The position numbers and the translations under genes are program-made. The notes below the pieces were generated by a model. The model did no database searches. It had not been told where the DNA came from and saw only the letters and a list, made by a program, of their open reading frames with translations. Below are positions 49,434 to 61,063 of a DNA stretch of 64,000 bases, piece after piece. The stretch comes from Chloroflexota bacterium (lineage in GTDB: Bacteria > Chloroflexota > Anaerolineae > Caldilineales > Caldilineaceae), in the NCBI GenBank assembly GCA_018969295.1, contig JAGWYN010000002.1:62001-126000 (forward strand), given 5' to 3'. The number at the start of each line of letters is the position of its first letter. Position 1 is the first letter of the stretch.

Positions 49434-50393
49434 TCAATGGCTGGCGGAGAGCACAATAGCAAGATACCACTCGTATGATCCGCCGCCCTCGACCGTGCTG
49501 TGCTGCCCGTGTAATCGCGCCACATCCAGGCGATCCAGCGGCCCAGTGGCTGGCTCCAGGAAAATGTTGTACAGATCTTGCCAGCCACCTTCGTTGGGCA
49601 GTATCCCCAGATAGGGCACCTGCGCAACCGGGAACTCCAGGCGTAGGGTCAGTTTGCTCTGGGGATAAATGAGTTCACACCAGCCTGCGGGGAGTTTGCC
49701 TTTGATATAATACTTCTCCGCGTCGCGCGTGCGCTTGGGGGCAATCTGACGGAGATCGCGCTGCGAACCATCTGCCAGCGTTGCTATGGGCCATGCATGC
49801 TCATCTCCATACCTGCCGAGCCGATTCGAGGCGCTGAACACTGTCACAACTTTTTCAATTCCCCCGGGTAGGGACAACGTCGCGCCCTCTTCCAGCACAA
49901 ACATAGGATGGGCGGCCCAGATGAAGTCGAATGGGTAAGGCGAGAGGTTGGTCAGCCGGTATGCCATGTGCAGCATTGACGCATTGGCAAACGATACCCA
50001 CTTCTCCAGACGATAGGGGAAGCGGACCCCATGTGTGACCAAATGGATCTGTTGATCTTGTGCAGCGGCAGTCCAGGGGATACTCCACACCTCACCGTGG
50101 TCTGGGATCAGCGTTCCCTGCCACGGGTAACACTCGTAGTAGCAGCGGTCAATGCTAGGAAACATATCGTCAAGACCGGAACATTCTCCCTGCTCGACAT
50201 AGTCACCGTCATAGGGCGCCATCCGATAGGTTGGCCCGGGGCGCTGCATCAGAAGCTCCAGTGCCAGCGGTTTGAAGATCAGCGAGCACAGCTTGGCGCC
50301 GATCTGAGGCAGAAACTGTGCGATCACCTTGGACGACTCGATTGTCAGCGCCGGTTGATCCTTGTAGGCGGATGTGTAGATGCGTGTGGTCAT
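49434..50393 (-). CDS. Aldose 1-epimerase-like (galactose-mutarotase fold) protein
   Basis: A 319-residue protein that looks like a sugar mutarotase-fold enzyme. A strand-rich N-terminus (AQFLPQIGAKLCSLIFKP) is followed by GLDDMFPSIDRCYYE, DHGEVWSIPW (the HGEV motif), PYPFDFIWAAHPMF (AAHP, catalytic His region) and a C-terminal LEPATGPLDRLDVAR. Specificity unknown; its neighbour is a GH36-like galactosidase, so a galactose-type sugar is plausible. Start ATG 50393 lacks a clear ribosome site; the frame is open upstream to 50504. Confidence 0.78.
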   Translation of the reverse strand: MTTRIYTSAYKDQPALTIESSKVIAQFLPQIGAKLCSLIFKPLALELLMQRPGPTYRMAPYDGDYVEQGECSGLDDMFPSIDRCYYECYPWQGTLIPDHGEVWSIPWTAAAQDQQIHLVTHGVRFPYRLEKWVSFANASMLHMAYRLTNLSPYPFDFIWAAHPMFVLEEGATLSLPGGIEKVVTVFSASNRLGRYGDEHAWPIATLADGSQRDLRQIAPKRTRDAEKYYIKGKLPAGWCELIYPQSKLTLRLEFPVAQVPYLGILPNEGGWQDLYNIFLEPATGPLDRLDVARLHGQHSTVEGGGSYEWYLAIVLSASH

Positions 50394-50594
50394 TGATGGG
50401 GTGAGAGCCTTTCTGCCCGACTTAGGGCTTGCAAAAGTATACGTCTGCAGATTGCCTGCCCGGACAGCCGTCGCAATGTGCGGAGTTGTCCTTTTACAAG
50501 CCATCTACCTCCAGCTCCGACGAGAAACCAAGCCATTGCTCGCAATATTCTAGCCAAAGGTCGATGTGCGAGTCAAGGCCCCCCAACAGGGCTG

Positions 50595-50760
50595 CAGGGC
50601 TTTTCAAAAGTCGCGAATAGGGCTGCTTTGCGACGCTTTTGACATCGCTGGCAAGGATGCAATTTGGCGCCGTACACGTGTATGAGAAGTGTGGCAAGCA
50701 TCGTGGCCTGCCTGAATTCGTGTCATTCCCGCTCAAGAAACGGACTTTTGAAAAGCCCTG
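50595..50760. mobile_element. MITE-like element with 18-bp terminal inverted repeats
   Basis: CAGGGCTTTTCAAAAGTC (50595-50612) and its exact complement at 50743-50760 bound 166 bp that hold no gene. The direct repeat GGCCCCCCAA lies just outside the left end (50577-50586) and at the right end (50760-50769), consistent with a target-site duplication, though the left copy is offset by eight bases. It is probably a non-autonomous transposon derivative; the parent transposase is not in the window. Confidence 0.65.
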
Positions 50761-50787
50761 GCCCCCCAAAAACCCCAAAAATTCTTC

Positions 50788-50820
50788 TTGACAACCGACA
50801 TATTTTAGTATACTGTATAC
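50788..50820 (+). promoter_or_regulatory. Promoter with overlapping GTATAC operator-like repeat
   Basis: TTGACA (50788-50793), then TATACT (50809-50814, 15-base spacer), with an alternative TACTGT at 17 bases. The -10 overlaps GTATACTGTATAC, two copies of a GTATAC palindrome one base apart. That is a typical dimer-binding geometry for a GntR- or LacI-like repressor. It faces the galactosidase gene about 300 bases downstream. Confidence 0.55.
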
Positions 50821-51114
50821 ATGTGTTTTGTTTCCATCATCAAAAATTGTTCGACACACCTGTATGAGAGTCCAGTCTCTAGCTGTCTTTCCGGCGTCGG
50901 CGCCAAGCCGCCCACAGCCATCGTTGTGCCGCTCCATGACACGGGGCTTGAGTTTGCTATGTCTGTTCATGGCACGGTACTCCCGCAATGTGTTTCTTCG
51001 AACCGGGGCAGGTCTAAACTCATTCCAAGCTGGGGTTTGCATAGATCGTCGGCTGGTGCATGTGGTTTTCGCCTTGGAATCGGTTTCGTCACCTGTGCAA
51101 AGGAGCGAAAGAGT

Positions 51115-53256
51115 GTGACAACCGCCACAACAAACTGGGCCGATGTTCAGCTTCAAGACAAACCACACCCCACCCTCTGCTACCGCTCCGCTCTGACCGT
51201 CTATGAAGAATCGTTGATCCACGGTCGCTTTGTCGGGCGCGCCTGGAACGGTGCGGGCTATGTCAACGCCTGGGAAGAAGGGCTGCGTTTAGACCCTGGC
51301 AAACATCCTACCCCCCAGTCGTTCTGGCTGGAGATCGACGGTCAGCTGCTGGCCTCCCATTGGGAGTGGATGAGTCTTGCTCAAGAGCAAAAACAGCGCG
51401 GGCTCCACGTCACGCTGACGTTGCGCCACGCGGTGCGTCCCGTCACGGTGGCTGTACACATGTTGCTGGACGGCACTGCGGTCTTCACCCGCTGGCTGGA
51501 GGTGACCAATACCGGCGCCCAACCGGCAGCCATGAGCGCGGTCTGCCCCTGGAGCGGTGTGCTACTGACCACGCCGCGCTGGCGGCTCCATCTGCCGGAG
51601 CCCGATGCGCCGCTTTATTCGGTCGGCTATATGGAGAATACCCATTGGGGCAACGAAGGGGACTTCCAGTGGAAACCCTTACCCAATGCAGGTTTTCAGC
51701 TCCATGGCCGCTATCGGCGCGATCGCCATCGCCATCCCATGTTCGTCCTGCGCAACAATGCCACGGGCGAACATTTCACCGGTCAGTTGGCCTGGTCCGG
51801 CGGTTATCTCTTTGAATTCGACCTGGACGCTGACCAGGGGACGACAGACCAGGCTGCCCGGCTTTTCTTTCGTGCGGGGCCGGATGGGCCTGCGCCCCAG
51901 CGCGTCATCGCCCCTGGCGAAACAATTGCCACCCCCGAAATGCATCTGGGCCTCACCTTTGGCGACTTGGACAGCGCTGTCCAAGCCATGCACGACCACA
52001 TGCGGCGCAGCGTCTTTCTCCCCCAGCCGCGCGGCCGTGGCGGCTGGGTAGAATCCGCCATTGGCCCGGAGGTGGAGATCACCACCGAGTACGTCTATCA
52101 CCAGATCGATTCGGCGGCAGCTTTGGGTGCCGAGGTCTTCTTCATCGATGCCAGTTGGTATGCCAAACCCTTCAGTCACTGGTGGCACACAGTTGGCGAC
52201 TGGAACGTAGACCGCGAGCGCTTTCCATCTGGTTTGGAGCAATTCCGCTCACGGGTCCACGAAAAAGGAATGCTCTGGGGTCTGTGGATGGATGCCGAGC
52301 GCATCGGTAACGAAAGCCAGATTCTCGCCCAGCACCCGGAGTGGTTGGTCACCGCCTATGACAAGGTGATGCCGCTGGGGAACATGCTCGACCTGACCAA
52401 TCTTGAAGTTGCCCAATGGATGGAAAATCAGATCAGCCGTGTCATCGAAGAGAACCAGCTCGATTTCTTCCGCCTGGATTACAACGTGCCTGGGACGGGC
52501 TCAGGCGCTCAACAAGTCCGAGACGGGTTCGTAGAGAGTAGCTACTGGCGTTATTACGAAGCACTCTACGCCATCTACGAACGGCTGCGGGCAAGATTTC
52601 CAGAGGTGATCTTTGAGAATTGTGCTGGCGGCGGTGGGCGCACAGATTTGGGCATGGTGCGCCGCTTCAGTCACACCTGGGTCACCGACTGGCAGATTGC
52701 GCCCCGCGCCTTCACCATCACCAACGGCATGACAATGGCCCTGCCGCCCGAGTATGTAGACCGGCTGATCGCCGGGCAGAACGGCCACATTGCGGGCGAC
52801 GTTGACTTCCAGGCGCGCCTGCTGCTCTTTGTGCGGCCCACGCTGGGCATTTTCAACCCGCTTGGCGGCAGCTGGAATCCCCATCATTTCGCCCGTGTGC
52901 GCCACATGGTCGAAATGTACAAGCACTTTGTGCGCTCCTTTATGGCGACCGGGCGCATCTACCATCACACGCCCAGCATGATTGGCCCCGAACCGCAGGG
53001 GTGGGGAGTGCTCGAATTGGCAGCGCAGGATCGAAGCCGGGCCATTGTCGGCGTCTTTCAGTTAGCGGCACCCCAGGCAGATGAGTATCTGCTTCGTTGT
53101 CGTGGGCTGGATGTTGGCCGGCGCTATCGGGTCATCTTCGACAACAGCGGGCAGCAATGCGAAGTGGACGGCTTCACATTGATGAAGCGCGGCATTTCGA
53201 TTCGGCTGGAGGGCGCGTTGACTTCAGAGTTGCTGCTTATGGAGGCAGTTGCATGA
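51115..53256 (+). CDS. GH36-like alpha-galactosidase family protein
   Basis: A 713-residue glycoside hydrolase. An N-terminal beta-supersandwich (about 1-290) leads to the catalytic barrel from WVESAIGPEVEITTEYVYHQ. The nucleophile motif is FFRLDYN (Asp about 455) and the acid/base segment ENCAGGGGRTDLG (Asp about 511), as in GH36/GH27. A C-terminal beta domain completes the fold. No signal peptide: intracellular. The frame is open from 50821, but GTG 51115 has AAGGAG nine bases upstream and the protein begins to resemble the family there. It is probably activated from the promoter at 50788-50814. Confidence 0.87.
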   Translation: MTTATTNWADVQLQDKPHPTLCYRSALTVYEESLIHGRFVGRAWNGAGYVNAWEEGLRLDPGKHPTPQSFWLEIDGQLLASHWEWMSLAQEQKQRGLHVTLTLRHAVRPVTVAVHMLLDGTAVFTRWLEVTNTGAQPAAMSAVCPWSGVLLTTPRWRLHLPEPDAPLYSVGYMENTHWGNEGDFQWKPLPNAGFQLHGRYRRDRHRHPMFVLRNNATGEHFTGQLAWSGGYLFEFDLDADQGTTDQAARLFFRAGPDGPAPQRVIAPGETIATPEMHLGLTFGDLDSAVQAMHDHMRRSVFLPQPRGRGGWVESAIGPEVEITTEYVYHQIDSAAALGAEVFFIDASWYAKPFSHWWHTVGDWNVDRERFPSGLEQFRSRVHEKGMLWGLWMDAERIGNESQILAQHPEWLVTAYDKVMPLGNMLDLTNLEVAQWMENQISRVIEENQLDFFRLDYNVPGTGSGAQQVRDGFVESSYWRYYEALYAIYERLRARFPEVIFENCAGGGGRTDLGMVRRFSHTWVTDWQIAPRAFTITNGMTMALPPEYVDRLIAGQNGHIAGDVDFQARLLLFVRPTLGIFNPLGGSWNPHHFARVRHMVEMYKHFVRSFMATGRIYHHTPSMIGPEPQGWGVLELAAQDRSRAIVGVFQLAAPQADEYLLRCRGLDVGRRYRVIFDNSGQQCEVDGFTLMKRGISIRLEGALTSELLLMEAVA

Positions 53257-53330
53257 CCGTTGGTCAACGAGTCATGCACACTGGGCGCGCTGCGGTTCCA
53301 TTCGACAAAGCTGTGGGTCTCCAGTTGTAG
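53253..53330 (+). CDS. Very short coupled frame, probable remnant
   Basis: 25 codons (MTVGQRVMHTGRAAVPFDKA...) overlapping the galactosidase stop by ATGA, then TAG. The start resembles the first strand of a zinc-type alcohol dehydrogenase, but this is too short to be sure. It may be the truncated head of a lost gene or simply non-functional. Confidence 0.3.
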   Translation: MTVGQRVMHTGRAAVPFDKAVGLQL

Positions 53331-53357
53331 GTTTGCCGACGCAACACGGGGGATGTC

Positions 53358-54422
53358 ATGAACCAAGAAACGATGATCATTCAGGCCCCAGCGCTGCGGC
53401 GTTTTATCCGTGATGCACTGATGGTGGCGGGGCTGACGCCGGCCAGTGCCGAAATCGCATCTGATGTGCTGGCCACCGCGGACGAATTCGGCGTGACCAC
53501 GCACGGCGTTAAGCTGCTGGCAGGATATCTCAGGCGGCTTCAGGGGGGCGGTGCACGGACGAACGGCCAGCCGCATGTACTTGACCAGGGGGCGGCATGG
53601 GCTTTGGTGGATGGCGACTCGGCACTAGGGCTGCTGGTCGGGGTCTACGCCATGCAGATCGCCGTTGCCAAGGCTCACTCCGCTGGAATTTCGTATGTGG
53701 GTGTGCGCAACAGTGGCCACTTTGCCGCAGCCGGTTATTACTCGCTGTTAGCCGCTAAGGCTGGCTTGATCGGAATCAGTGTCGCCAATGACGCTCCGTC
53801 GGTCATTGCACCCGGTGCAACCAGAGCCGTTGTCGGCACCAATCCATTTTCCTACGCCATCCCAGCCGGTCGACACCCGCCGCTTTTGCTGGATATGGCC
53901 ATCAGCACCGCTGCTGGCGGAAAGGTCTATCAGGCGCGCATGCTCGGCAAACCGATTCCAGACAACTGGATTGTAGGTCTTGACGGTCTGCCGACCACCA
54001 ATGCCGAGTTGTACCCAGACGAAGCATCCTTGGTGCCCTTTGGGGGATACAAGGGATTTGGACTGGCCCTGTTGATCGAGACCCTGGCTGGCCTGCTCAG
54101 CGGCGCCGCAGTGACCTTCGGCGTGGGTTCATGGATGAGGACAGCGGATCAGCCCACTCTGCATGGCGCAGCCTTCATCGCCATCGACCCAGCTGTCTTG
54201 GGGCCACGCACTCTTTTTCTCGAGCGGGTCGACAGACTCATCGATGAGCTTCACGGCACGCCCACGATTGCAGGAGTTGACCGCATCATGGTGCCTGGCG
54301 AGCGCGAATTCGCGAATCAACAGAGAGCCCAGCAGGAGCCGTTGGTGCTGTCGCCCGATGTCGCACAAAACGTCCGCCTTGCCGCAGAAAGGGTCGGGCT
54401 GGAAATAGCCGAATACTTGTGA
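53358..54422 (+). CDS. Malate/L-lactate/ureidoglycolate dehydrogenase family (Ldh2) oxidoreductase
   Basis: A 354-residue NAD(P)-dependent dehydrogenase of the non-Rossmann Ldh2 family. Signatures are DEFGVTTHGVKLLAGYL (catalytic His), the GVRNSGHFAAAGYY loop, GTNPFSYAIPAG, LDMAISTAAGGKV and PFGGYKGFGLALLIE. The 2-hydroxy acid used is unknown. ATG 53358 has a GGGGGA site. It is followed closely by a 2-keto-4-pentenoate hydratase-like gene, so the pair may act on sugar-derived acids. Confidence 0.9.
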   Translation: MNQETMIIQAPALRRFIRDALMVAGLTPASAEIASDVLATADEFGVTTHGVKLLAGYLRRLQGGGARTNGQPHVLDQGAAWALVDGDSALGLLVGVYAMQIAVAKAHSAGISYVGVRNSGHFAAAGYYSLLAAKAGLIGISVANDAPSVIAPGATRAVVGTNPFSYAIPAGRHPPLLLDMAISTAAGGKVYQARMLGKPIPDNWIVGLDGLPTTNAELYPDEASLVPFGGYKGFGLALLIETLAGLLSGAAVTFGVGSWMRTADQPTLHGAAFIAIDPAVLGPRTLFLERVDRLIDELHGTPTIAGVDRIMVPGEREFANQQRAQQEPLVLSPDVAQNVRLAAERVGLEIAEYL

Positions 54423-54460
54423 ACCGCTTGCAGGCGCAAGGCGATTTGGAGGACATAAAG

Positions 54461-55405
54461 ATGGCAGACGCGCAGCAGATGACGAGTCAAGTGGGCAATG
54501 ATCGAACCTCCTTGTTCGGAGGAGACGCAGCGCCCGCTGCGGAGATTACGTTGTGGGGGCGGCGCATTCACGGCCCTACGCTCCCGGGCCAGGGTATCCG
54601 TTGCCCACGCGAAACACCGCTGAGCCCGGCAGAAGTTGAGGAAGTGGCCGAGATCATTGCCGATGGCCGCATCGGGCGCCACAGCGTCACCCTCCCCGAT
54701 CAACTCAAGACGCGCCATTGGGGCTCGATCATGGCTGTGATGGCGCGGTTGAACCAGAAACTGGCGTGGCCGTCGGCTGGTTGGAAAATTGGGGCTGCGG
54801 CCGAGGAGATCCGGCGTGCCGAGGGCGTGCCGGAACCGGCGCCGGGCCGGCTTTTTCGCTCCGGTGTGTACGCCAGTCCGGCCCGCCTTCCGTCATATCT
54901 TTTTATTAACTACCGCTGCTCTGAATGCGAGTTTGCATTTTTGATGGCCGACGACCTTCCGGCACGCCCAACTGAATACTCAGAATCAGAGGTGGCCGAT
55001 GCAGTCGAGGCTTTGCTGCCCGCACTGGAGATCGGCGACACCGTATTTGAGGACTGGTATGGTGCCAGTGGTTACCAGGGATCCTCGATGGATGATGGTG
55101 GCGCCGCTGCGTTTGTGTATGGCACAGCGATTCCTGACTGGCGGAAATTTGATCTGCCCAACGCCAAAATCGATTTGTACCTGAATGGTCAGTATATCAA
55201 GTCTGGCTACGGTCGGGCCGCAATGGGCAATCCGTTGACCTCACTCACGTGGATGGCAAACTGGTTGCGGGTGCGCGGTCAAGGCCTTCAACGTGGCGAA
55301 TTCGTTAGCACCGGGACGTGTACGGGTCATTTCTTCGCAGCACCCGGTGATACGTTGGATGTTGACTTTGGCCCGATCGGTTCAGTGCATGTGAAGTACG
55401 ATTGA
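54461..55405 (+). CDS. 2-keto-4-pentenoate hydratase-like (FAH superfamily) enzyme
   Basis: A 314-residue enzyme of the MhpD/fumarylacetoacetate hydrolase superfamily. Key segments are WKIGAAAEE, the metal ligands in ECEFAFLMADDLPA (ExE, about residue 150), VEALLPALEIGDT, MDDGGAAAFVYG and EFVSTGTCTG near the C-terminus. Such enzymes act on 2-keto acids from aromatic or sugar acid breakdown. Start ATG 54461 has GGAGGAC upstream; GTG 54419, overlapping the previous stop, is less likely. Confidence 0.87.
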   Translation: MADAQQMTSQVGNDRTSLFGGDAAPAAEITLWGRRIHGPTLPGQGIRCPRETPLSPAEVEEVAEIIADGRIGRHSVTLPDQLKTRHWGSIMAVMARLNQKLAWPSAGWKIGAAAEEIRRAEGVPEPAPGRLFRSGVYASPARLPSYLFINYRCSECEFAFLMADDLPARPTEYSESEVADAVEALLPALEIGDTVFEDWYGASGYQGSSMDDGGAAAFVYGTAIPDWRKFDLPNAKIDLYLNGQYIKSGYGRAAMGNPLTSLTWMANWLRVRGQGLQRGEFVSTGTCTGHFFAAPGDTLDVDFGPIGSVHVKYD

Positions 55406-55754
55406 ACGCTGCTTCGCGGGCAGTGGTCATTGGGTGCCGTGAGAATATGCGAACAAGACGATGCGCAGATACAGCCTCACTGGGAGGCTATTGAACCATG
55501 GATACGCTGATGCATGACCAGCGTTTGTTCGAGCGATACGCCCTCTTTCGCCCATTTCGGGCGGGACACGGTCGCCTTGTTGTTGACCGGACACATCCTG
55601 AATGCTGTCACTTCTTCGCAGAGCGGTTGGCCGATGTAAAAAATGGCCTGTCTGACCCTGGGGGGCAGTCAGCGCGAATACGAACAGATGCTGGTCGACC
55701 TGCCCGATGCGTTGGCAGTCGAGCAGCGCATTCGTCAGAATAAGGAGAACTTGC
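55406..55754. other. Gene-poor stretch with scraps
   Basis: About 350 bases after the hydratase. Frames here are broken. One open end (55643-55771) leads into the start of the P450 gene. Nothing else could be assigned. Confidence 0.5.
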
Positions 55755-55771
55755 GTGGTGGACACGGCTGA
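55643..55771 (+). CDS. 42-residue frame upstream of the P450 gene
   Basis: MACLTLGGSQREYEQMLVDL... ending in RGGHG, overlapping the P450 start by 17 bases. It has a helical, plausible amino acid make-up and may be a fragment of an older gene or a small coupled leader ORF. No family recognised. Confidence 0.3.
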   Translation: MACLTLGGSQREYEQMLVDLPDALAVEQRIRQNKENLRGGHG

Positions 55772-56990
55772 TTATGAGGAGCTATTGGTTTCGCCGGAGT
55801 TTATTGCCGATCCGTATCCGGTGCTGCATCGCCTACGAAACGAAGCACCCGTGTATTGGAGCGAAGCCATCGGGGGGTGGATTCTGACGAGGTACGACGA
55901 TATCCTCGCGACATTCAAAGATACGGCGCACTACTCGAACGAGAACCGGCTCGGCCAGGCGGTTCGCTATCTGTCCCCGGAAAAACGCGCCGGCTACAAG
56001 CTTTTCGAGAATCATTACGCGACAAAGGGGCTGTTGCACTCCGATCCGCCGGATCACACACGGTTGCGGGGAGTGGTGGTCAAAGAATTTACGGCGGCGG
56101 TCGTCGAGCAGATGCGGCCGCGTATCCAGGAAATTGTGGACGGGCTGCTGGCACTCGCGACTGCAAAAGGGCACATGGATGTCGTCCCCGATCTGGCAGA
56201 GGCGTTGCCAATCGGCGTGATTGCGGAGATTCTCGGGGTGCCACCGCCGGACCGGCATCTCTTCAAAGAATGGGCGGACGGTATTTTGAGTTTCCAGGGG
56301 GTCAACAAGCCGAGCGAAGTAGATTTGTCACGAGCACAATCAAGTCTTGCGGAAATCCGCTCCTATTTGATGAACATGATTCAGGAACGTCGCGTCCGGC
56401 CCCGCGCTGATTTGATGAGCAAATTCGTCGCCGTAGAAGCCGAAGGGCAGCGCCTCTCTGAGGCGGAATTGATCAACACCAGCGTGACACTCTTCACAGC
56501 CGGTCATGAAACGACGCTCTCGCTAATCTCCAACGCGCTCTACACCTTGCTGGCAAATCCTGCTCAATTGCATCTCCTGCGGTGCAATCCGAATCTCTTA
56601 AAACCGGCTCTTGAAGAAGTGCTGCGTTACGAGAGCCCGGTCTCCCGCCAGCCGCGCAAGATGAAGGCTGATGTGGAACTCGGCGGCCAACATCTGAAGA
56701 CGGGCGAGATGGTGTTCCAGATGCTAAACGCAGCGAATCGCGACCCGGTGTGGTTCCAAGACCCCGACAGGTTCGACATCCAGCGCGTTGACAACAAGCA
56801 CATCGCCTTCGGATACGGCATTCATTTCTGCGTCGGTGCGGTGTTGGCACGTACGGAAGGCGCCATCGCCGTAAGCGCCGTTATTCAGCGGTTCCCGAAG
56901 CTCAGCTTGGTTGATCCCAAGCCGGATTGGGATCTCAGCAAGCGAAACTCACGCGTCCTGAAAAGCCTCCGCGTGGCTTTTTCAGATTGA
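55755..56990 (+). CDS. Cytochrome P450
   Basis: A 411-residue soluble bacterial P450 monooxygenase. The I-helix oxygen-activation motif is TAGHETTLSL (about 250), ExxR is EEVLRYES (about 292), and the haem loop is FGYGIHFCVG with the thiolate Cys at about 359. Start GTG 55755 has AAGGAG seven bases upstream; the frame is open to 55707. Substrate unknown; redox partners are not adjacent, though a ferredoxin reductase lies at 27362. It is the last gene of the accessory sugar-acid region. Confidence 0.93.
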   Translation: MVDTADYEELLVSPEFIADPYPVLHRLRNEAPVYWSEAIGGWILTRYDDILATFKDTAHYSNENRLGQAVRYLSPEKRAGYKLFENHYATKGLLHSDPPDHTRLRGVVVKEFTAAVVEQMRPRIQEIVDGLLALATAKGHMDVVPDLAEALPIGVIAEILGVPPPDRHLFKEWADGILSFQGVNKPSEVDLSRAQSSLAEIRSYLMNMIQERRVRPRADLMSKFVAVEAEGQRLSEAELINTSVTLFTAGHETTLSLISNALYTLLANPAQLHLLRCNPNLLKPALEEVLRYESPVSRQPRKMKADVELGGQHLKTGEMVFQMLNAANRDPVWFQDPDRFDIQRVDNKHIAFGYGIHFCVGAVLARTEGAIAVSAVIQRFPKLSLVDPKPDWDLSKRNSRVLKSLRVAFSD

Positions 56991-57479
56991 ACCAGATCAG
57001 AAAGTACAAGGCAAAGGAAGTTCCCAGGGTGCGTGTCACGATTGAGCAAAAACAAAAACCACTACAATTGCTGAGAGCTGCCCCGCTGGCGCAGACTTGT
57101 CTGACCAGTGTGATGCACGCAATTTGTAGAATTGTGACATGTGCCCGAGTTCCCCAAAGCCTGGATCGCTCTTGCAGAGACGAAAGCATTTTTCAACGCC
57201 ATCCTTCTGGCGGCAGCAATTCTCAGTTTGAAAATTCCTGGATCACTTTTGCGCCTTTCCAGAGTAACCATGCTGCATTTTGCGGGTCAGGAAGGACAGA
57301 TTAAACCATTTTGTCGACCATTTGCAGCGCGGAGAAGGCGAAATGGAGGGCAAATCGGGTGGAAGCCGGGCTGCTCTGTCGTCAAAAAGGGCCGATCCTC
57401 GTCGATTTTCGACCCAGATTCTGTATGTAAACTCAATTTCAATCTTAAATTGAGAACTGCTGGCCAAGGGGGGGCACTG
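56991..57479. other. Intergenic region between P450 and ileS leader
   Basis: About 490 bases with no supportable gene. It has mixed AT-rich and GC-rich patches and one inverted repeat, CTCAATTT/AAATTGAG (57432-57454, 7-base loop), 26 bases before the ileS promoter. Open frames here show no family resemblance. Confidence 0.5.
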
Positions 57480-57509
57480 TTGACAATTTTTCCCGATTCG
57501 TGCTATAGT
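57480..57509 (+). promoter_or_regulatory. Promoter of ileS
   Basis: TTGACA (57480-57485), an 18-base spacer, TATAGT (57504-57509). The start site would be near 57516, just before the T-box leader. Confidence 0.85.
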
Positions 57510-57515
57510 GGGTGA

Positions 57516-57800
57516 AAATGTTGAAATCAGTGCGATGATGGAGACGAGTAAGCGTTTACGCGGTCACAGCGAGTCTGGGAGGGTGGAAGCCAGAGGATCC
57601 GTGTAGCGCCCAAAATCCCTCCGGAGCAGCGATCCGAACGAACGATCTGGTAGGCGTCGCCGGTGTTGTGAGCCGTTATCTTCACGGCAGGTCAGGTGTT
57701 TGCCAGGCCTTGCGACAAGGTGCCCGGCCACCGTGCTGGGAACCGGGGTGGTATCGCGGACTTCCCAGCCCGTCCCCATTAGGGGATGGGCCTTTTTTTG
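57516..57800 (+). promoter_or_regulatory. T-box riboswitch upstream of ileS
   Basis: A T-box leader that senses uncharged tRNA-Ile. Stem I elements are ATGATGGAGACGAGTAAG (from about 57533) and the distal-loop region GGAGGGTGGAAGCCAG (about 57580-57596). An ATC at 57615-57617 is a likely isoleucine specifier. The T-box sequence AACCGGGGTGGTATCGCGG is at 57741-57759. An intrinsic terminator follows: GCCCGTCCCC/GGGGATGGGC (57768-57791) plus a run of seven T. Uncharged tRNA pairing with the T-box bulge would prevent the terminator, so control is transcriptional. Confidence 0.92.
57768..57799 (+). terminator. T-box-controlled terminator
   Basis: A 10-bp stem (GCCCGTCCCC with GGGGATGGGC), 4-base loop ATTA and seven T. 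It is mutually exclusive with the antiterminator formed by the T-box element. Confidence 0.85.
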
Positions 57801-57843
57801 TGGGTCGGGCGAACGGCGCCTACATTCGAGACGGGGTGCAAAG

Positions 57844-61056
<3,213 letters not shown>

Positions 61057-61063
61057 AGAGCCC

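Larger units (their letters stand above)
50394..51114. other. Intergenic region with MITE-like element and promoter
   Basis: About 720 bases between divergent sugar genes. It contains a 166-bp element with 18-bp terminal inverted repeats (50595-50760), a strong promoter with a GTATAC-type palindrome (50788-50820), and about 300 bases of open but unconvincing frame before the galactosidase start. Several minus-strand frames show no family resemblance. Confidence 0.5.

Noticed and set aside
50821..51114. In-frame extension of the GH36-like gene back to 50821
   Set aside because: The extension does not resemble the family and contains a low-quality sequence; GTG 51115 has a good ribosome site.
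50494..51222. Minus-strand 242-codon frame over the MITE-like element
   Set aside because: No recognisable domain, crosses the inverted repeat and overlaps the galactosidase promoter and start.
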